Positions 8,661 to 17,907 of a DNA stretch of 64,000 nucleotides are shown piece by piece. Source of the DNA: JABWAM01 sp964653025. Its GTDB lineage: Bacteria; Verrucomicrobiota; Verrucomicrobiia; JABWAM01. Position numbers and translations under genes: made by a program. The notes beneath the pieces were generated by a model. The model was not told the DNA's origin. It did no database searches and was given only the letters and a program-made list of their open reading frames with translations. Numbering within the stretch: the first letter of the stretch is position 1; the number at the start of each line of letters is the position of its first letter. The stretch covers positions 1 through 64,000 of the forward strand of contig CAZZBZ010000001.1 of the NCBI GenBank assembly GCA_964653025.1. The letters are read 5' to 3'.

Positions 8661-10061
8661 ATGGTCAAAGCCCTGTTTCGCCGCAAGTTTCTGAAGCATA
8701 TCCTTGAAGAACTGGATATCGAACAGCATCGCCTGCGTCGGAGCCTGAACGCCTTTGATCTGACCATCCTAGGCATCGGCGCCATCATCGGGGTCGGCAT
8801 CTTTGTCCTGACCGGCGCCGCGGCGGCCAACTACGCAGGCCCGGGGGTGATCCTTTCCTTTGTGATTTCGGGCGCCGCATGCGCCTTCGCGGCCCTGTGC
8901 TATGCGGAACTGGCCTCCTCCATCCCCGCCGCCGGGAGCGCCTACAACTACGCCTATGCCACCATGGGCGAGATGATCGCCTGGATCATCGGATGGGATC
9001 TCATTCTTGAGTATGTGGTCGCGTCCATCGCCGTGGCCATTGGGTGGTCCGGCTATTTCGTCAATATTCTCAAGGTGGCCGGCCTGAATCTCCCGGTCTG
9101 GTGCTCCGCCGCCCCGGGAACGATTCCGGGGGCAGTCATCAATCTCCCGGCGATTTTGATCGTCCTTGTTCTTACCTCCATCCTGGTCGTCGGCGTCAAG
9201 GAGAGCGCGAGGTTTACCGGGGTCATGGTGTTCGTCAAAATCTTGACGGTGTTGGTTTTTATTTTTATCGGCATTTCCCATGTCACCCCCGCCAACTGGC
9301 ATCCGTTCATGCCTTTCGGTTTCAAGGGGGTGGTCGCCGGCGCGGCCATCGTCTTTTTCGCCTATATCGGCTTTGACGCCTTATCCACCGTGGCGGAAGA
9401 GACGAAAAACCCCCAGAGGAACATGCCCATCGGCATCCTCCTTTCACTGGGGATCTGCACGCTGCTCTATATCGCCGTGGCCGCGATCCTTACGGGAATG
9501 GTTCCCTACCCGTCATTGAACACCCCCGCCCCGATCGCGCACGCGCTTTCCCTGATCGGAATCCCATGGGGCTCGGCTCTCGTGTCCGCGGGAGCGGTCG
9601 CCGGCATCACCAGCGTTCTCACGGTCATGTTGATGGGCCAGCCGAGGATCTTTTTTTCCATGTCGAGGGACGGGCTGGTCCCTCCATGGATCTGCAAGGT
9701 TCACCCCCGTTATCGCACCCCTTACGTCGCGCAGATCATCACCGGGGGAGTTGTGGCGACCTTTGCCGGTTTTATTGACATCGGCACCGCCGCGGAACTC
9801 TGCAATATCGGGACCCTGTTTGCTTTCGCGATCGTCTGCGGGGGCGTGGTGGTGCTGCGAAAGACCCATCCGGAATTCAAACGGTCATTCCGCTGCCCGA
9901 TGGTGCCGCTGATCCCCCTTCTTGGGGTATGCAGTTGCGCATGGCTGATGCTGTCCCTCCCAAAGATCACCTGGTTCCGGTTTGCCGCCTGGCTGCTGAT
10001 CGGCCTGGCCGTCTATTTTTATTATGGGATCCGTCACAGCCGGCTCACGGGAAAAGGATAG
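8661..10061 (+). CDS. APC-family amino acid permease (cationic amino acid transporter type)
   Basis: An inner-membrane amino-acid transporter of the APC superfamily, 466 residues with about 12 hydrophobic segments. The family signature GIGAIIGVGIFVLTG (TM1 unwound helix) is near residue 35, and FFAYIGFDALSTVAEE in TM6 is characteristic of the YfnA/CAT group. The ATG at 8661 is chosen over an upstream TTG because AGGA lies at 8651-8654 at good spacing. By eye, codon use is less GC-rich than in flanking genes. With the toxin-antitoxin pair that follows, this suggests a transferred segment. Substrate specificity is not determined. Confidence 0.88.
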   Translation: MVKALFRRKFLKHILEELDIEQHRLRRSLNAFDLTILGIGAIIGVGIFVLTGAAAANYAGPGVILSFVISGAACAFAALCYAELASSIPAAGSAYNYAYATMGEMIAWIIGWDLILEYVVASIAVAIGWSGYFVNILKVAGLNLPVWCSAAPGTIPGAVINLPAILIVLVLTSILVVGVKESARFTGVMVFVKILTVLVFIFIGISHVTPANWHPFMPFGFKGVVAGAAIVFFAYIGFDALSTVAEETKNPQRNMPIGILLSLGICTLLYIAVAAILTGMVPYPSLNTPAPIAHALSLIGIPWGSALVSAGAVAGITSVLTVMLMGQPRIFFSMSRDGLVPPWICKVHPRYRTPYVAQIITGGVVATFAGFIDIGTAAELCNIGTLFAFAIVCGGVVVLRKTHPEFKRSFRCPMVPLIPLLGVCSCAWLMLSLPKITWFRFAAWLLIGLAVYFYYGIRHSRLTGKG

Positions 10062-10064
10062 GGA

Positions 10065-10110
10065 TTGACGATATGTGCAGAAGTCTGTACAGTAGCGTAC
10101 AGATTGGAGG
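10065..10110 (+). promoter_or_regulatory. Promoter, operator and RBS of the toxin-antitoxin operon
   Basis: A -35 box TTGACG (10065-10070), a 17-bp spacer and a -10 box TACAGT (10088-10093) are followed by GGAGG at 10106-10110. A perfect inverted repeat TCTGTAC-N6-GTACAGA (10084-10103) covers the -10 box. That is the position expected for autorepression by the Phd-type antitoxin. Confidence 0.7.
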
Positions 10111-10116
10111 CGCATG

Positions 10117-10356
10117 ATGACCACCGTAACCTTGACTGAATTCAGGAGCCACGCGTCGGGCATGCTGAGCCGAGTGGAACAGGGCGAAACGCTGATGGTG
10201 CTTCGGCACGGCAGGCCCATCGCCGAGGTATCACCCGTCTCAACGACGGAGCACGCGCAGCCTTCATGGAAGCAGCCAGCCCTGCGCCTGAAGACCAAGG
10301 GGGCGGAACTCTCTTCGGCCATCCTGAAAGAACGGGAACATGAAGGCGTTTCTTGA
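10117..10356 (+). CDS. Phd/YefM-type antitoxin
   Basis: A 79-residue antitoxin with the Phd/YefM DNA-binding fold at its N-terminus: TEFRSHASGMLSRVEQGETLMVLRHGRP is spread over about residues 6-35, followed by the short IAEVSP strand. The C-terminal half is charged and would wrap the toxin. Two ATGs occur (10114 and 10117); the second has the better spacing from GGAGG at 10106. It overlaps the toxin gene by 17 bp, so translation is coupled. It is expected to bind the palindrome that overlaps its own promoter. Confidence 0.85.
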   Translation: MTTVTLTEFRSHASGMLSRVEQGETLMVLRHGRPIAEVSPVSTTEHAQPSWKQPALRLKTKGAELSSAILKEREHEGVS

Positions 10357-10753
10357 CTCCTCGGCATTCGCGAAGCGGTTCATCGAGGAGAGCGGGAGTA
10401 CAAGGGTCGAGACCATTTGCGCCCACGCCTCCGCGCTTGGACTGAGTGTAATCTGTGTGCCAGAGATCATCTCCGCTCTCAACCGGCGTCTCCGCGAACG
10501 CTTGTTGACGCAGAATCAGTACGGTGACGCAAAGCGACGGTTACTGGATGACGTCCGCGATGCGGACATCATCCAACTGACTCCCTCGGTCATTGGGTCA
10601 GCCATTAAGGTCCTGGAAGCCGGCTCTCTCCGTGCGATGGACGCCATGCACATCGCCTGTGCCCTTGCGTGGGGGGCGGAATTGTTCGCATCATCCGACG
10701 CGCGGCAACTGCATGCGGCGAGACGCGCCGGGCTGAAAACGCAGCAGACATGA
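10340..10753 (+). CDS. PIN-domain ribonuclease toxin (VapC-like)
   Basis: A 137-residue PIN domain, usual size for VapC-like toxins that cleave RNA when freed from antitoxin. The four acidic metal-binding positions are visible: Asp in FLDSSAFAKRF (about residue 6), Glu in PEIISALNRRL (about 42), Asp in RAMDAMHIA (about 98) and Asp in FASSDARQL (about 117). It lies directly under the Phd-type antitoxin with overlapping ends. The pairing of a Phd/YefM antitoxin with a PIN toxin is a common hybrid arrangement. A short perfect palindrome begins at its stop codon. Confidence 0.88.
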   Translation: MKAFLDSSAFAKRFIEESGSTRVETICAHASALGLSVICVPEIISALNRRLRERLLTQNQYGDAKRRLLDDVRDADIIQLTPSVIGSAIKVLEAGSLRAMDAMHIACALAWGAELFASSDARQLHAARRAGLKTQQT

Positions 10754-10767
10754 ATGCGGTCCGCATT
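10753..10767. repeat. Perfect 7-bp palindrome at the end of the toxin gene
   Basis: AATGCGG-T-CCGCATT starts at the last base of the toxin stop codon. There is no T run after it, so a terminator is only one possibility; an operator or chance are others. Confidence 0.4.
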
Positions 10768-10801
10768 GCCTCGCGGCGCACCATGGGCTATTCTCCCCCG
10801 C

Positions 10802-11936
10802 ATGATCAGCGACCTCCGACCAGAGATTCAGTCTTTCGAAAGCCGTCTCAGCGACCTCCGGAGGTTTCTTTGACGTCGCGAAACTAAAATCCCGGATCGA
10901 GGAGCTCGAGGCCCGCATGTCGGAGCCCGGCTTCTGGGATGCACCCCAGAAGGCACGGGAGGTGTCCTCCGAAATCAGTACGATCAAGGACCGCCTCGCC
11001 CGCCACGACGACCTCCGTAGCCGCCTCGCCGACCTCGCCGCCTACGCGGAACTCCTCCGGGCCGACCCGGATTCTTCGGACAGCGCCAAGCTCGGCGCGG
11101 AGGCCATGCGCGAACTGGAGGAGGCCCGCCGCCGCCTGGGCGACTTCGAACTCGCGATGCTTCTCTCCCGTCCCGAGGACGCGAAGAATGCCATCGTCAG
11201 CATCCACTCGGGCGCCGGGGGCACCGAGGCCTTCGACTGGGCCGACATGCTCTTTCGCATGTACCGCCGCTACTGCGAACGCCACGGCTTCGAGGTGGCG
11301 GTTACCGACGCCCTCCCCGGTGACGGTGCGGGGATCAAGAACGTCACCTTTCTCGTCCGCGGCCCCAACGCCTACGGCTACCTGAAGACCGAGCGCGGGG
11401 TGCACCGCCTCGTCCGCATCTCCCCCTTCGACGGCAACGCGCGTCGCCACACCTCCTTCGCCTCGCTCGACGTGCTCGCCGAGGTGGACGACGAGATCGA
11501 GATCGAGGTCCTCGACAAGGACATTCGCATCGACACCTACCGCTCCAGCGGGGCCGGCGGCCAGCACGTGAACAAGACCGACTCCGCGGTCCGCATCACC
11601 CACCTCGCCACGGGGATCGTCGTCGCCTGCCAGAACGAGCGATCCCAGCAGAAGAACCGGGTGACGGGCATGCAGATCCTCAAGTCCCGCCTCTACGAAC
11701 TGGAGATGGACAAGAAGCGCGCCGAAATCGAACGCCACTACAGCGAGAAGGGCGACATCGCCTTCGGGCAGCACATCCGCTCCTACGTGCTCCAACCCTA
11801 CCAGCTCGTGAAGGATCGCCGCACCGGGGAGTTCACGAGCAACACCCAGGCCGTGCTCGACGGCGAGATCGATGCCTTCATCGAGGCCTCCCTCAAGGGT
11901 AAGAAAACCTCCGATGCCGACGCAGAAGAAGAATGA
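10802..11936 (+). CDS. prfB: Peptide chain release factor 2 (with programmed +1 frameshift)
   Basis: Class I release factor reading UGA and UAA. The first reading frame runs from ATG 10802 for 23 codons and stops at TGA 10871-10873. Skipping T10871 (CTT then GAC) opens the main frame to 11936, giving 377 residues in total, close to the usual RF2 length. The shift site has a Shine-Dalgarno-like CGGAGG three bases upstream of CTTTGAC, as in other bacterial prfB genes. The specificity tripeptide SPF (ISPFDGNARRH) and the catalytic GGQ (SSGAGGQHVNKTDSA) are both present. A start at ATG 10917 would drop the N-terminal helix and should not be used. The gene overlaps trpC by 4 bp. Confidence 0.96.
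10859..10874 (+). promoter_or_regulatory. RF2 autoregulatory +1 frameshift site
   Basis: CGGAGG (10859-10864), spacer TTT, slippery CTT (10868-10870), in-frame TGA (10871-10873) and a following C. Low RF2 favours pausing at UGA and slippage to GAC, restoring synthesis. Spacing and sequence match the known mechanism. Confidence 0.95.
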
Positions 11937-12721
11937 ACTTCCTTGAGAAAATCCTCGATCGGAAGCGCGCGGAGGTCGCCGAGCGCTCCCGCATCATCCC
12001 ACTCGAGGAACTCCGCGCGCGGCCCGACCCACGGAACGGACGACGCCCTTTCGCCGCGGCCCTACGCCAGCCGCATGGCCTCTCCCTGATCGCCGAAATC
12101 AAGAAGGCCTCCCCCTCCGCGGGGATGATCCGCCCGAACTTCGATCCCGCCACCCTCGCGAAGGCCTACGAGCGCGGCGGTGCCAACGCCCTCTCCATCC
12201 TCACGGATGAACCGTTCTTCCAGGGGCACCTCGATTACCTCCGCGCCGCACGCGCTGCCACGCACCTCCCCTGCCTCCGCAAGGACTTCATCCTTTCGGA
12301 GTACCAGGTCTGGGAGGCCCGCGCCGCGGGCGCCGACGCCATCCTCCTCATTGTCGCCGCCCTGCTCCGCCGCGACCTGATCCATCTCCTCGAAGCCGCA
12401 CGCGCGGCGGAACTCGACGTGATTGTCGAAGTCCACGATGAGCGCGAGTTGGACGCCTCCCTCCAGGTGGACGCCCCCATCATCGGGATCAACAACCGCA
12501 ACCTGAAGACTTTCAAAGTGGACGTTGCGGTCACCGAGGCCCTCGCCCCGCGCGTGCCCCGCGACCGCATCGTGGTGAGCGAGAGCGGCCTCTCCCGCGG
12601 CGAGCAACTCCAACGCGTGCGCGACGCCGGCGCGAGCGCCGTCCTGATCGGCGAGAGCCTCATGCGCCATGAAAACGTCGAAGAAGCCACCCTCGCCCTC
12701 GTCGCAAAAATGCGAGCATGA
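11933..12721 (+). CDS. trpC: Indole-3-glycerol phosphate synthase
   Basis: Tryptophan-pathway enzyme converting CdRP to indole-3-glycerol phosphate. The 262-residue TIM barrel is full length. It carries LIAEIKKASPSAG (catalytic Lys, about residue 49), ALSILTDEPFFQG (about 88), LRKDFILSEYQVWEARAAGAD with the second catalytic Lys (about 113), EVHDERELD, INNRNLKTF and VSESGL near the end. Its ATG sits inside the prfB stop (ATGA). The other trp gene in the window, trpE, is over 40 kb away, so the pathway genes are dispersed here. A rho-independent terminator begins at its stop codon. Confidence 0.95.
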   Translation: MNFLEKILDRKRAEVAERSRIIPLEELRARPDPRNGRRPFAAALRQPHGLSLIAEIKKASPSAGMIRPNFDPATLAKAYERGGANALSILTDEPFFQGHLDYLRAARAATHLPCLRKDFILSEYQVWEARAAGADAILLIVAALLRRDLIHLLEAARAAELDVIVEVHDERELDASLQVDAPIIGINNRNLKTFKVDVAVTEALAPRVPRDRIVVSESGLSRGEQLQRVRDAGASAVLIGESLMRHENVEEATLALVAKMRA

Positions 12722-12748
12722 AACCGCCTTACGACGGTTTCGATTTTT
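12720..12748 (+). terminator. Rho-independent terminator after trpC
   Basis: The stem GAAACCG (12720-12726) pairs with CGGTTTC (12735-12741) across an 8-nt loop and is followed by GATTTTT. It overlaps the trpC stop codon and insulates the downstream tRNA gene. Confidence 0.7.
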
Positions 12749-12802
12749 GCGGGTTGTCCTCACTGACCGGGGAATGTATCCTCAAGTCTCCCTCCAGCGG
12801 GC

Positions 12803-12876
12803 CGGGCCGTAGCGCAGCTTGGTAGCGCGTCTGCCTTGGGCGCAGAAGGTCGCGAGTTCAAATCTCGCCGGCCCGA
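12803..12876 (+). tRNA. tRNA-Pro (anticodon UGG)
   Basis: The cloverleaf is complete over 74 nt. Acceptor CGGGCCG pairs with CGGCCCG, the D arm is GCGCAGCTTGGTAGCGC, anticodon stem TCTGC/GCAGA encloses loop CTTGGGC (anticodon TGG), and T stem GCGAG/CTCGC encloses TTCAAAT. The discriminator is A12876, and CCA is not encoded. Confidence 0.95.
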
Positions 12877-12977
12877 CTCGCTGGGGGTTCTTTGTTCCCT
12901 TCGTTCTCTTTTTAGCCCCCGATATTTTTAGCCTTCAGCCCCGAGACGGACTCGCGGTCAGCCCATCACCCCTCCGA

Positions 12978-13013
12978 CCTTCAGCCCTCAGTCTTCAGTC
13001 TTCGCCCATCAGC
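12978..13013. repeat. Heptamer-type tandem repeat upstream of pgpA
   Basis: Units of 7 bp can be read as TCAGCCC, TCAGTCT, TCAGTCT, TCGCCCA and TCAGCCG. The array ends in a C run directly before the pgpA ATG. The flavour differs from the GATTTCT arrays but the period and the position at a gene start are the same. The rest of 12877-12977 is T/C-rich with no other feature seen. Confidence 0.6.
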
Positions 13014-13023
13014 CGCCCCCCCA

Positions 13024-13530
13024 ATGTCCCACCACGAGCCCGTCCCCCAGCAGCGCGCCCGCCCCTTGGTTCACCTCCTCGCCACCGGCTTTGGGACGGG
13101 TTACCTGCCCATCGGGCCCGGGAGTTGGGGGACGTTTCCCGGCATGCTCCTCTGCTGGGCGATGCAGCCCCTGCCCGCGTGGGCCTACCTGCCGCTCGCG
13201 ATGGCGCTCGGCCTCGCCGCCGTCCCCATCGCCACGGCGGGAGAACGCCACCTCGGGAAAAAGGATCCGGGCGCGGTCGTCATCGACGAAATCGTCGCCT
13301 TCCCGATCACGATGTGGCTCATCCCATTGAGCCTTGGCACCCTCGCTGCCGGGTTCTTCCTCAACCGCCTCATGGACACGCTCAAGCTCTGGCCCTGCCA
13401 CCGTCTCCAATCGCTCCCCGGCGGCTGGGGAATCGTCCTCGACGACCTTGTCGCCGCCGCGCAGTCCTGCCTCCTCATGCACGTCACGCTCCACTTCTGG
13501 CCCGAGCTGCGGGGTTTCTGGCCACTTTGA
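13024..13530 (+). CDS. pgpA: Phosphatidylglycerophosphatase A
   Basis: Membrane lipid phosphatase that removes the phosphate from phosphatidylglycerophosphate to make phosphatidylglycerol. At 168 residues it has the usual length. Family motifs are GTGYLPIGPGSWGT near residue 25, DPGAVVIDEIVAF near residue 81 (the acidic metal site) and a DDLVAA motif near the C-terminus, with four hydrophobic segments. The ATG at 13024 lies after a C-rich run without a Shine-Dalgarno element. Phospholipid genes plsY and gpsA occur 15 kb downstream. Confidence 0.88.
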   Translation: MSHHEPVPQQRARPLVHLLATGFGTGYLPIGPGSWGTFPGMLLCWAMQPLPAWAYLPLAMALGLAAVPIATAGERHLGKKDPGAVVIDEIVAFPITMWLIPLSLGTLAAGFFLNRLMDTLKLWPCHRLQSLPGGWGIVLDDLVAAAQSCLLMHVTLHFWPELRGFWPL

Positions 13531-13560
13531 CGGCGCGGAAAATCGCGTAGATTGGACCCG

Positions 13561-14661
13561 ATGACCACCTCCCGCCTCGACGACCTCTCACGGAAGGTGC
13601 TCGACGGGGCCCGCGTCTCCGTCGAGGAGGCCCTCCTCCTCGAACGGGGGCTTCCCCTCACCGAACTGGGCGCGCTCGCCCATGAGCGCCGCCGCATGAA
13701 GAAGGCCCCGTCCTACGGCGGTCGCGGTAACGAGATCGTCACCTACCTTGTGGATCGGAACATCAACTACACGAACGTCTGCAACGTGTACTGCAAGTTC
13801 TGCGCCTTTTACCGGGTCGAGGGGGACATCGACGCTTACGTGATCACCCACGAGGAACTCGCGGCGAAGGTCGAGGAACTCCTTGCCGTCGGCGGCAACC
13901 AGATCCTCATCCAGGGCGGGCACCACCCGAAGCTGGGCCTCGACTTCTACCTCGACATGCTCGGCTTCCTGCGGAAGCGCTTTCCCACGGTGAACGTCCA
14001 CGGCTTTTCCCCTCCCGAGTTCAACCATTTCAGCGAGGTGTTCAAGATGCCGATGCCCGAGGTGCTCCGGCGCTTCAAGGAGGCCGGGCTCGGCTCGGTC
14101 CCCGGCGGAGGCGGGGAGATCCTCGTGGACCGCGTCCGCCAGCGGATCGCCCCGCTCAAGTGCGACACGAACGCATGGCTCTCGGTAATGCGAGAGGCGC
14201 ACAAGCTCGGCCTGCGCTCCTCGGCCACCATGATGTTCGGGCACGTCGAGACCGCCGAGGACCGCGTGGAGCACCTCCAGCGGCTGCGCGACCTCCAGGA
14301 CGAAACCGGGGGCTTCACCGCGTTCATCTGCTGGACCTTTCAAGAGGAAAACACACGGCTCCGTGTGAAACCCGCCGGCTCCCACGCCTACCTGCGGACC
14401 CAGGCCCTCGCCCGCATCTTCCTCGATAACTTTGATAACGTGCAGTCCTCCTGGGTCACCCAGGGGCCCAAGGTCGGGCAGGTGGCCCTCCAGTACGGGG
14501 CCAACGACCTCGGCTCGATCATGCTCGAGGAAAACGTGGTTTCCTCCGCGGGCACCAGCTACCGGATGACGGTCCCCGAGATGCGGCGGCTGATCTCCGA
14601 CCTCGGTTACGAGCCGCGCCAGCGCGACAACGAGTACCGCCTCGTCGATTTACCGGCCTGA
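13561..14661 (+). CDS. mqnC: Cyclic dehypoxanthinyl futalosine synthase (radical SAM)
   Basis: Radical SAM enzyme of the futalosine menaquinone pathway that cyclises dehypoxanthinyl futalosine. The 366-residue product has the SAM/4Fe-4S motif CNVYCKFC (CxxxCxxC) near residue 77, preceded by DRNINYTNVC. It also has GGNQILIQGGHHP, VHGFSPPE and GLGSVPGGGGEILVDRVR, which are characteristic of MqnC as against MqnE. The ATG at 13561 is preferred over a TTG three codons upstream. The 3' end overlaps the convergent cation transporter by 12 bp. No other mqn gene is in the window. Confidence 0.93.
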   Translation: MTTSRLDDLSRKVLDGARVSVEEALLLERGLPLTELGALAHERRRMKKAPSYGGRGNEIVTYLVDRNINYTNVCNVYCKFCAFYRVEGDIDAYVITHEELAAKVEELLAVGGNQILIQGGHHPKLGLDFYLDMLGFLRKRFPTVNVHGFSPPEFNHFSEVFKMPMPEVLRRFKEAGLGSVPGGGGEILVDRVRQRIAPLKCDTNAWLSVMREAHKLGLRSSATMMFGHVETAEDRVEHLQRLRDLQDETGGFTAFICWTFQEENTRLRVKPAGSHAYLRTQALARIFLDNFDNVQSSWVTQGPKVGQVALQYGANDLGSIMLEENVVSSAGTSYRMTVPEMRRLISDLGYEPRQRDNEYRLVDLPA

Positions 14662-15558
14662 CGTTCCCTTTCCCGCGATCCGCGACTCTTCGTGCGTCGG
14701 CATGTGCGTCTGGTGGCGCACGGTCACCTCGGTCACCTGCGGGTAGGCCTCCTTGAGACGCTCATTGACCGCGTTTTCGATCTCGAATGTCCGCTGGGCG
14801 GTGAGTTTCGGGGAGACCACGATGTGAAGGTCCACGTGAATGTTGGTCGGCGTCCCGTGGGAGCGAACCATGTGGCAGTTGCGCACCCCCTCGATCTTCT
14901 CGACAATTCGCTGGATGGGGATCGGGTCGAGGCGACGCGCATCGCTCAGCGTCATGGCCGAATCACGGACAATCCCGTAGGCGGCCCAGAGAATCAGCCC
15001 CGTGATCAGGACGGCGGCGGCGGTATCCATCCAGTACCATTCAAAAAGGGCGGCGCCCATCGCTACGAGGGCCAACCCGCTGGCAAACACGTCGGATTTC
15101 GTATGCTCCGCGTCGGCGAGGAGGAGCGGGCTCTGGAGCTTCCGTCCCCAGTGGCGCTCGTAGAGAGTAATCGAGATGTTCACGGCAATGAGTCCGACCA
15201 TTCCCGCAAGAACCCCGATATGGACCTCGGGGAGCTTCACCGGGTGGATAATCCGCGCCCATGCCCCCGTGAGAATCTCCCATGCCGCAAGGCAGAGGAG
15301 GGCCGAGATGCCCATCGCACCCAGCGTCTCAAATTTGCGATGCCCGTAGGGATGATCCTCGTCCGGCGGCTGATCGGCGATCCGAAGCGCAACCAGCGCG
15401 ATGATATTCGAACTCCCATCCATGAGCGAGTGCAGGCCATCCGAAAAGATGCTCAGCGAGTGCGTCCACGTCGCAAAGGCAAACTTGGCCCCCGCCACAG
15501 CAAGGTTCAGCAAGAGGGTCACCCAGAAGATGCGCTTGACGAGGGTCGAGGATTTCAT
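14650..15558 (-). CDS. Cation diffusion facilitator (CDF) metal transporter
   Basis: Proton-coupled divalent-metal exporter of the CDF/FieF family, 302 residues from the ATG at 15558. An in-frame TTG at 15624 would add 22 polar residues of no obvious use. Six TM segments are visible, with metal-site motif SDGLHSLMD in TM2 (about residue 37), the HPYGHRKFE loop and DAEHTKSDVFAS in TM5. A cytoplasmic C-terminal domain (about 200-290) contains HVDLHIVV and HQTHMPTHE histidines. Zn, Fe and Mn are all possible substrates. The gene converges on and overlaps mqnC, and shares a short divergent region with the ABC ATPase. Confidence 0.88.
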   Translation of the reverse strand: MKSSTLVKRIFWVTLLLNLAVAGAKFAFATWTHSLSIFSDGLHSLMDGSSNIIALVALRIADQPPDEDHPYGHRKFETLGAMGISALLCLAAWEILTGAWARIIHPVKLPEVHIGVLAGMVGLIAVNISITLYERHWGRKLQSPLLLADAEHTKSDVFASGLALVAMGAALFEWYWMDTAAAVLITGLILWAAYGIVRDSAMTLSDARRLDPIPIQRIVEKIEGVRNCHMVRSHGTPTNIHVDLHIVVSPKLTAQRTFEIENAVNERLKEAYPQVTEVTVRHQTHMPTHEESRIAGKGTSGR

Positions 15559-15681
15559 CGCGAAGGGGGCTGCGTTCTTACCGCCCCCTTCGCTCCAAGG
15601 CGAATTAATATGTTCGGAGTTCAAATGCCGTTCATCCCTCTCCTTCCTTCAGCATTGTCGACAGGGCCATTTTTCCGCTTA

Positions 15682-16671
<990 letters not shown>

Positions 16672-16712
16672 AGTGGACGAAACGTGTTCGTGCGCGTAGA
16701 GTCCGCTCACCG

Positions 16713-17807
16713 ATGAGATTCCTGCGCCTCTTCCCCCTTGTCCTGTTGGCGGCGGCGCTGTCCTCCTGCGAAACCACCTCCCCGACCGGCGAGGTCCCCG
16801 AGGGCCGCGTCTCCGCCCCCGCCAACGAGTTTCGCGGGGCCTGGGTCTACGACCCGCGCCGCTTCGAGCCCGAGGATGTGATCCGCGACCTGAAGCAGGC
16901 CGGCTTCAACGCGGTCTTCGTGCGCCTCAGCTCCGCCGGCTCCGCCTACTACCCCAGCTCGGTCCTGCCAAAGGCCCCCGGTACCCCCCGCGACTACGCC
17001 GCGGAGTACGCCGAGATCGGCCACCGCTACGGCATGAAGGTCCACGCATGGCACGTCTGCTTCATGATGCACTACGCCCCGTCCGACGACGTGGCGAAGG
17101 CAATCAAGACGGGGATGGTCATGCGCGACGCGAAGGGGCGCGCCCTGCGTCCGACCTACAATGTTCCCGTCCGCACGCCGGCGGTCGCGGCCAACCGCAA
17201 CCTGGAAACGCGGGCGATGGTCGAGCTCGTCACGCGCTACCCGCTCGACGGCGTCCAGTTTGACTACATCCGCTACTTCAGCGGCGGGGTGGACTACAGC
17301 GCTTCCTCCCGCGCCGCGTTCGAGGCCGCCCTTGGGAAGAAGGTGAAGAACTGGCCGCGCGACGTGGTCTCCGGCTCGCTGCGTCAGCGCTACCACGATT
17401 GGAAGGCTGATCTCATCACCAAGGTCGTGGCCGACACCTCGGCGGCCATTCGCGCCTCCGCCCCGCATGCAAAGATCTCCGCGGCCGTCTGGCACACCCC
17501 CGAGATCGCCTATCGGGACTACGCGCAGAACTGGCCCCTCTGGGTGCGCAGCGGATACCTCGATTTCGTGGTACCGATGGATTACACGTCCGACGAGCAT
17601 CGCCTTGCCGGATGGCTCGACCGCCACAAAGAAGAGGTCAATGGGAGGATCCCCGTGTATGCAGGCATCGGTTCCTACATGCTGGATTCTCCCCGCCAAC
17701 TCAACCGCCAGATCAACATCGTCCGCGCCAAGGGACTCCCCGGCTACGTCCTCTACAACTACGACGAACGTCTCAAGGCCCGCTTCCTCGGCGAGATCGC
17801 GAACTGA
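16713..17807 (+). CDS. Glycosyl-hydrolase-like (GHL10/DUF187-type) lipoprotein
   Basis: A 364-residue exported protein with a lipobox (LSSC, Cys19) and a TIM-barrel domain of the GHL10 'glycosyl hydrolase-like family 10' type. It opens with EFRGAWVYDPRRF, has GFNAVFVRLSSAGSAYYPS, the strand YGMKVHAWHVCFM, then DGVQFDYIRYF (about residue 182), whose Asp is the family's conserved acidic position, and VVPMDYTSDE. The family is thought to act on cell-envelope or extracellular glycans, but no substrate is established. The signal peptide and lipobox place it in the envelope. The next gene is a reductase on the same strand. Confidence 0.8.
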   Translation: MRFLRLFPLVLLAAALSSCETTSPTGEVPEGRVSAPANEFRGAWVYDPRRFEPEDVIRDLKQAGFNAVFVRLSSAGSAYYPSSVLPKAPGTPRDYAAEYAEIGHRYGMKVHAWHVCFMMHYAPSDDVAKAIKTGMVMRDAKGRALRPTYNVPVRTPAVAANRNLETRAMVELVTRYPLDGVQFDYIRYFSGGVDYSASSRAAFEAALGKKVKNWPRDVVSGSLRQRYHDWKADLITKVVADTSAAIRASAPHAKISAAVWHTPEIAYRDYAQNWPLWVRSGYLDFVVPMDYTSDEHRLAGWLDRHKEEVNGRIPVYAGIGSYMLDSPRQLNRQINIVRAKGLPGYVLYNYDERLKARFLGEIAN

Positions 17808-17907
17808 CGATCCTTCACGGGATCGATGCCTGCACTTTTTCCCGAAAATTTCGCCCTCCTCGCTGTCTTGCATCCACCCCGCGGGTGGCACAAAATCGAA
17901 CCTCGCT

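Noticed and set aside
12819..13550. Open frame over the tRNA and pgpA
   Set aside because: The first part is translated tRNA-Pro and the rest is a shadow of pgpA.
14692..15681. Long N-terminal extension of the ABC ATPase frame
   Set aside because: It is antisense to the CDF transporter gene, rich in Arg/His/Gly with no domain. The ATPase proper begins at 15682.
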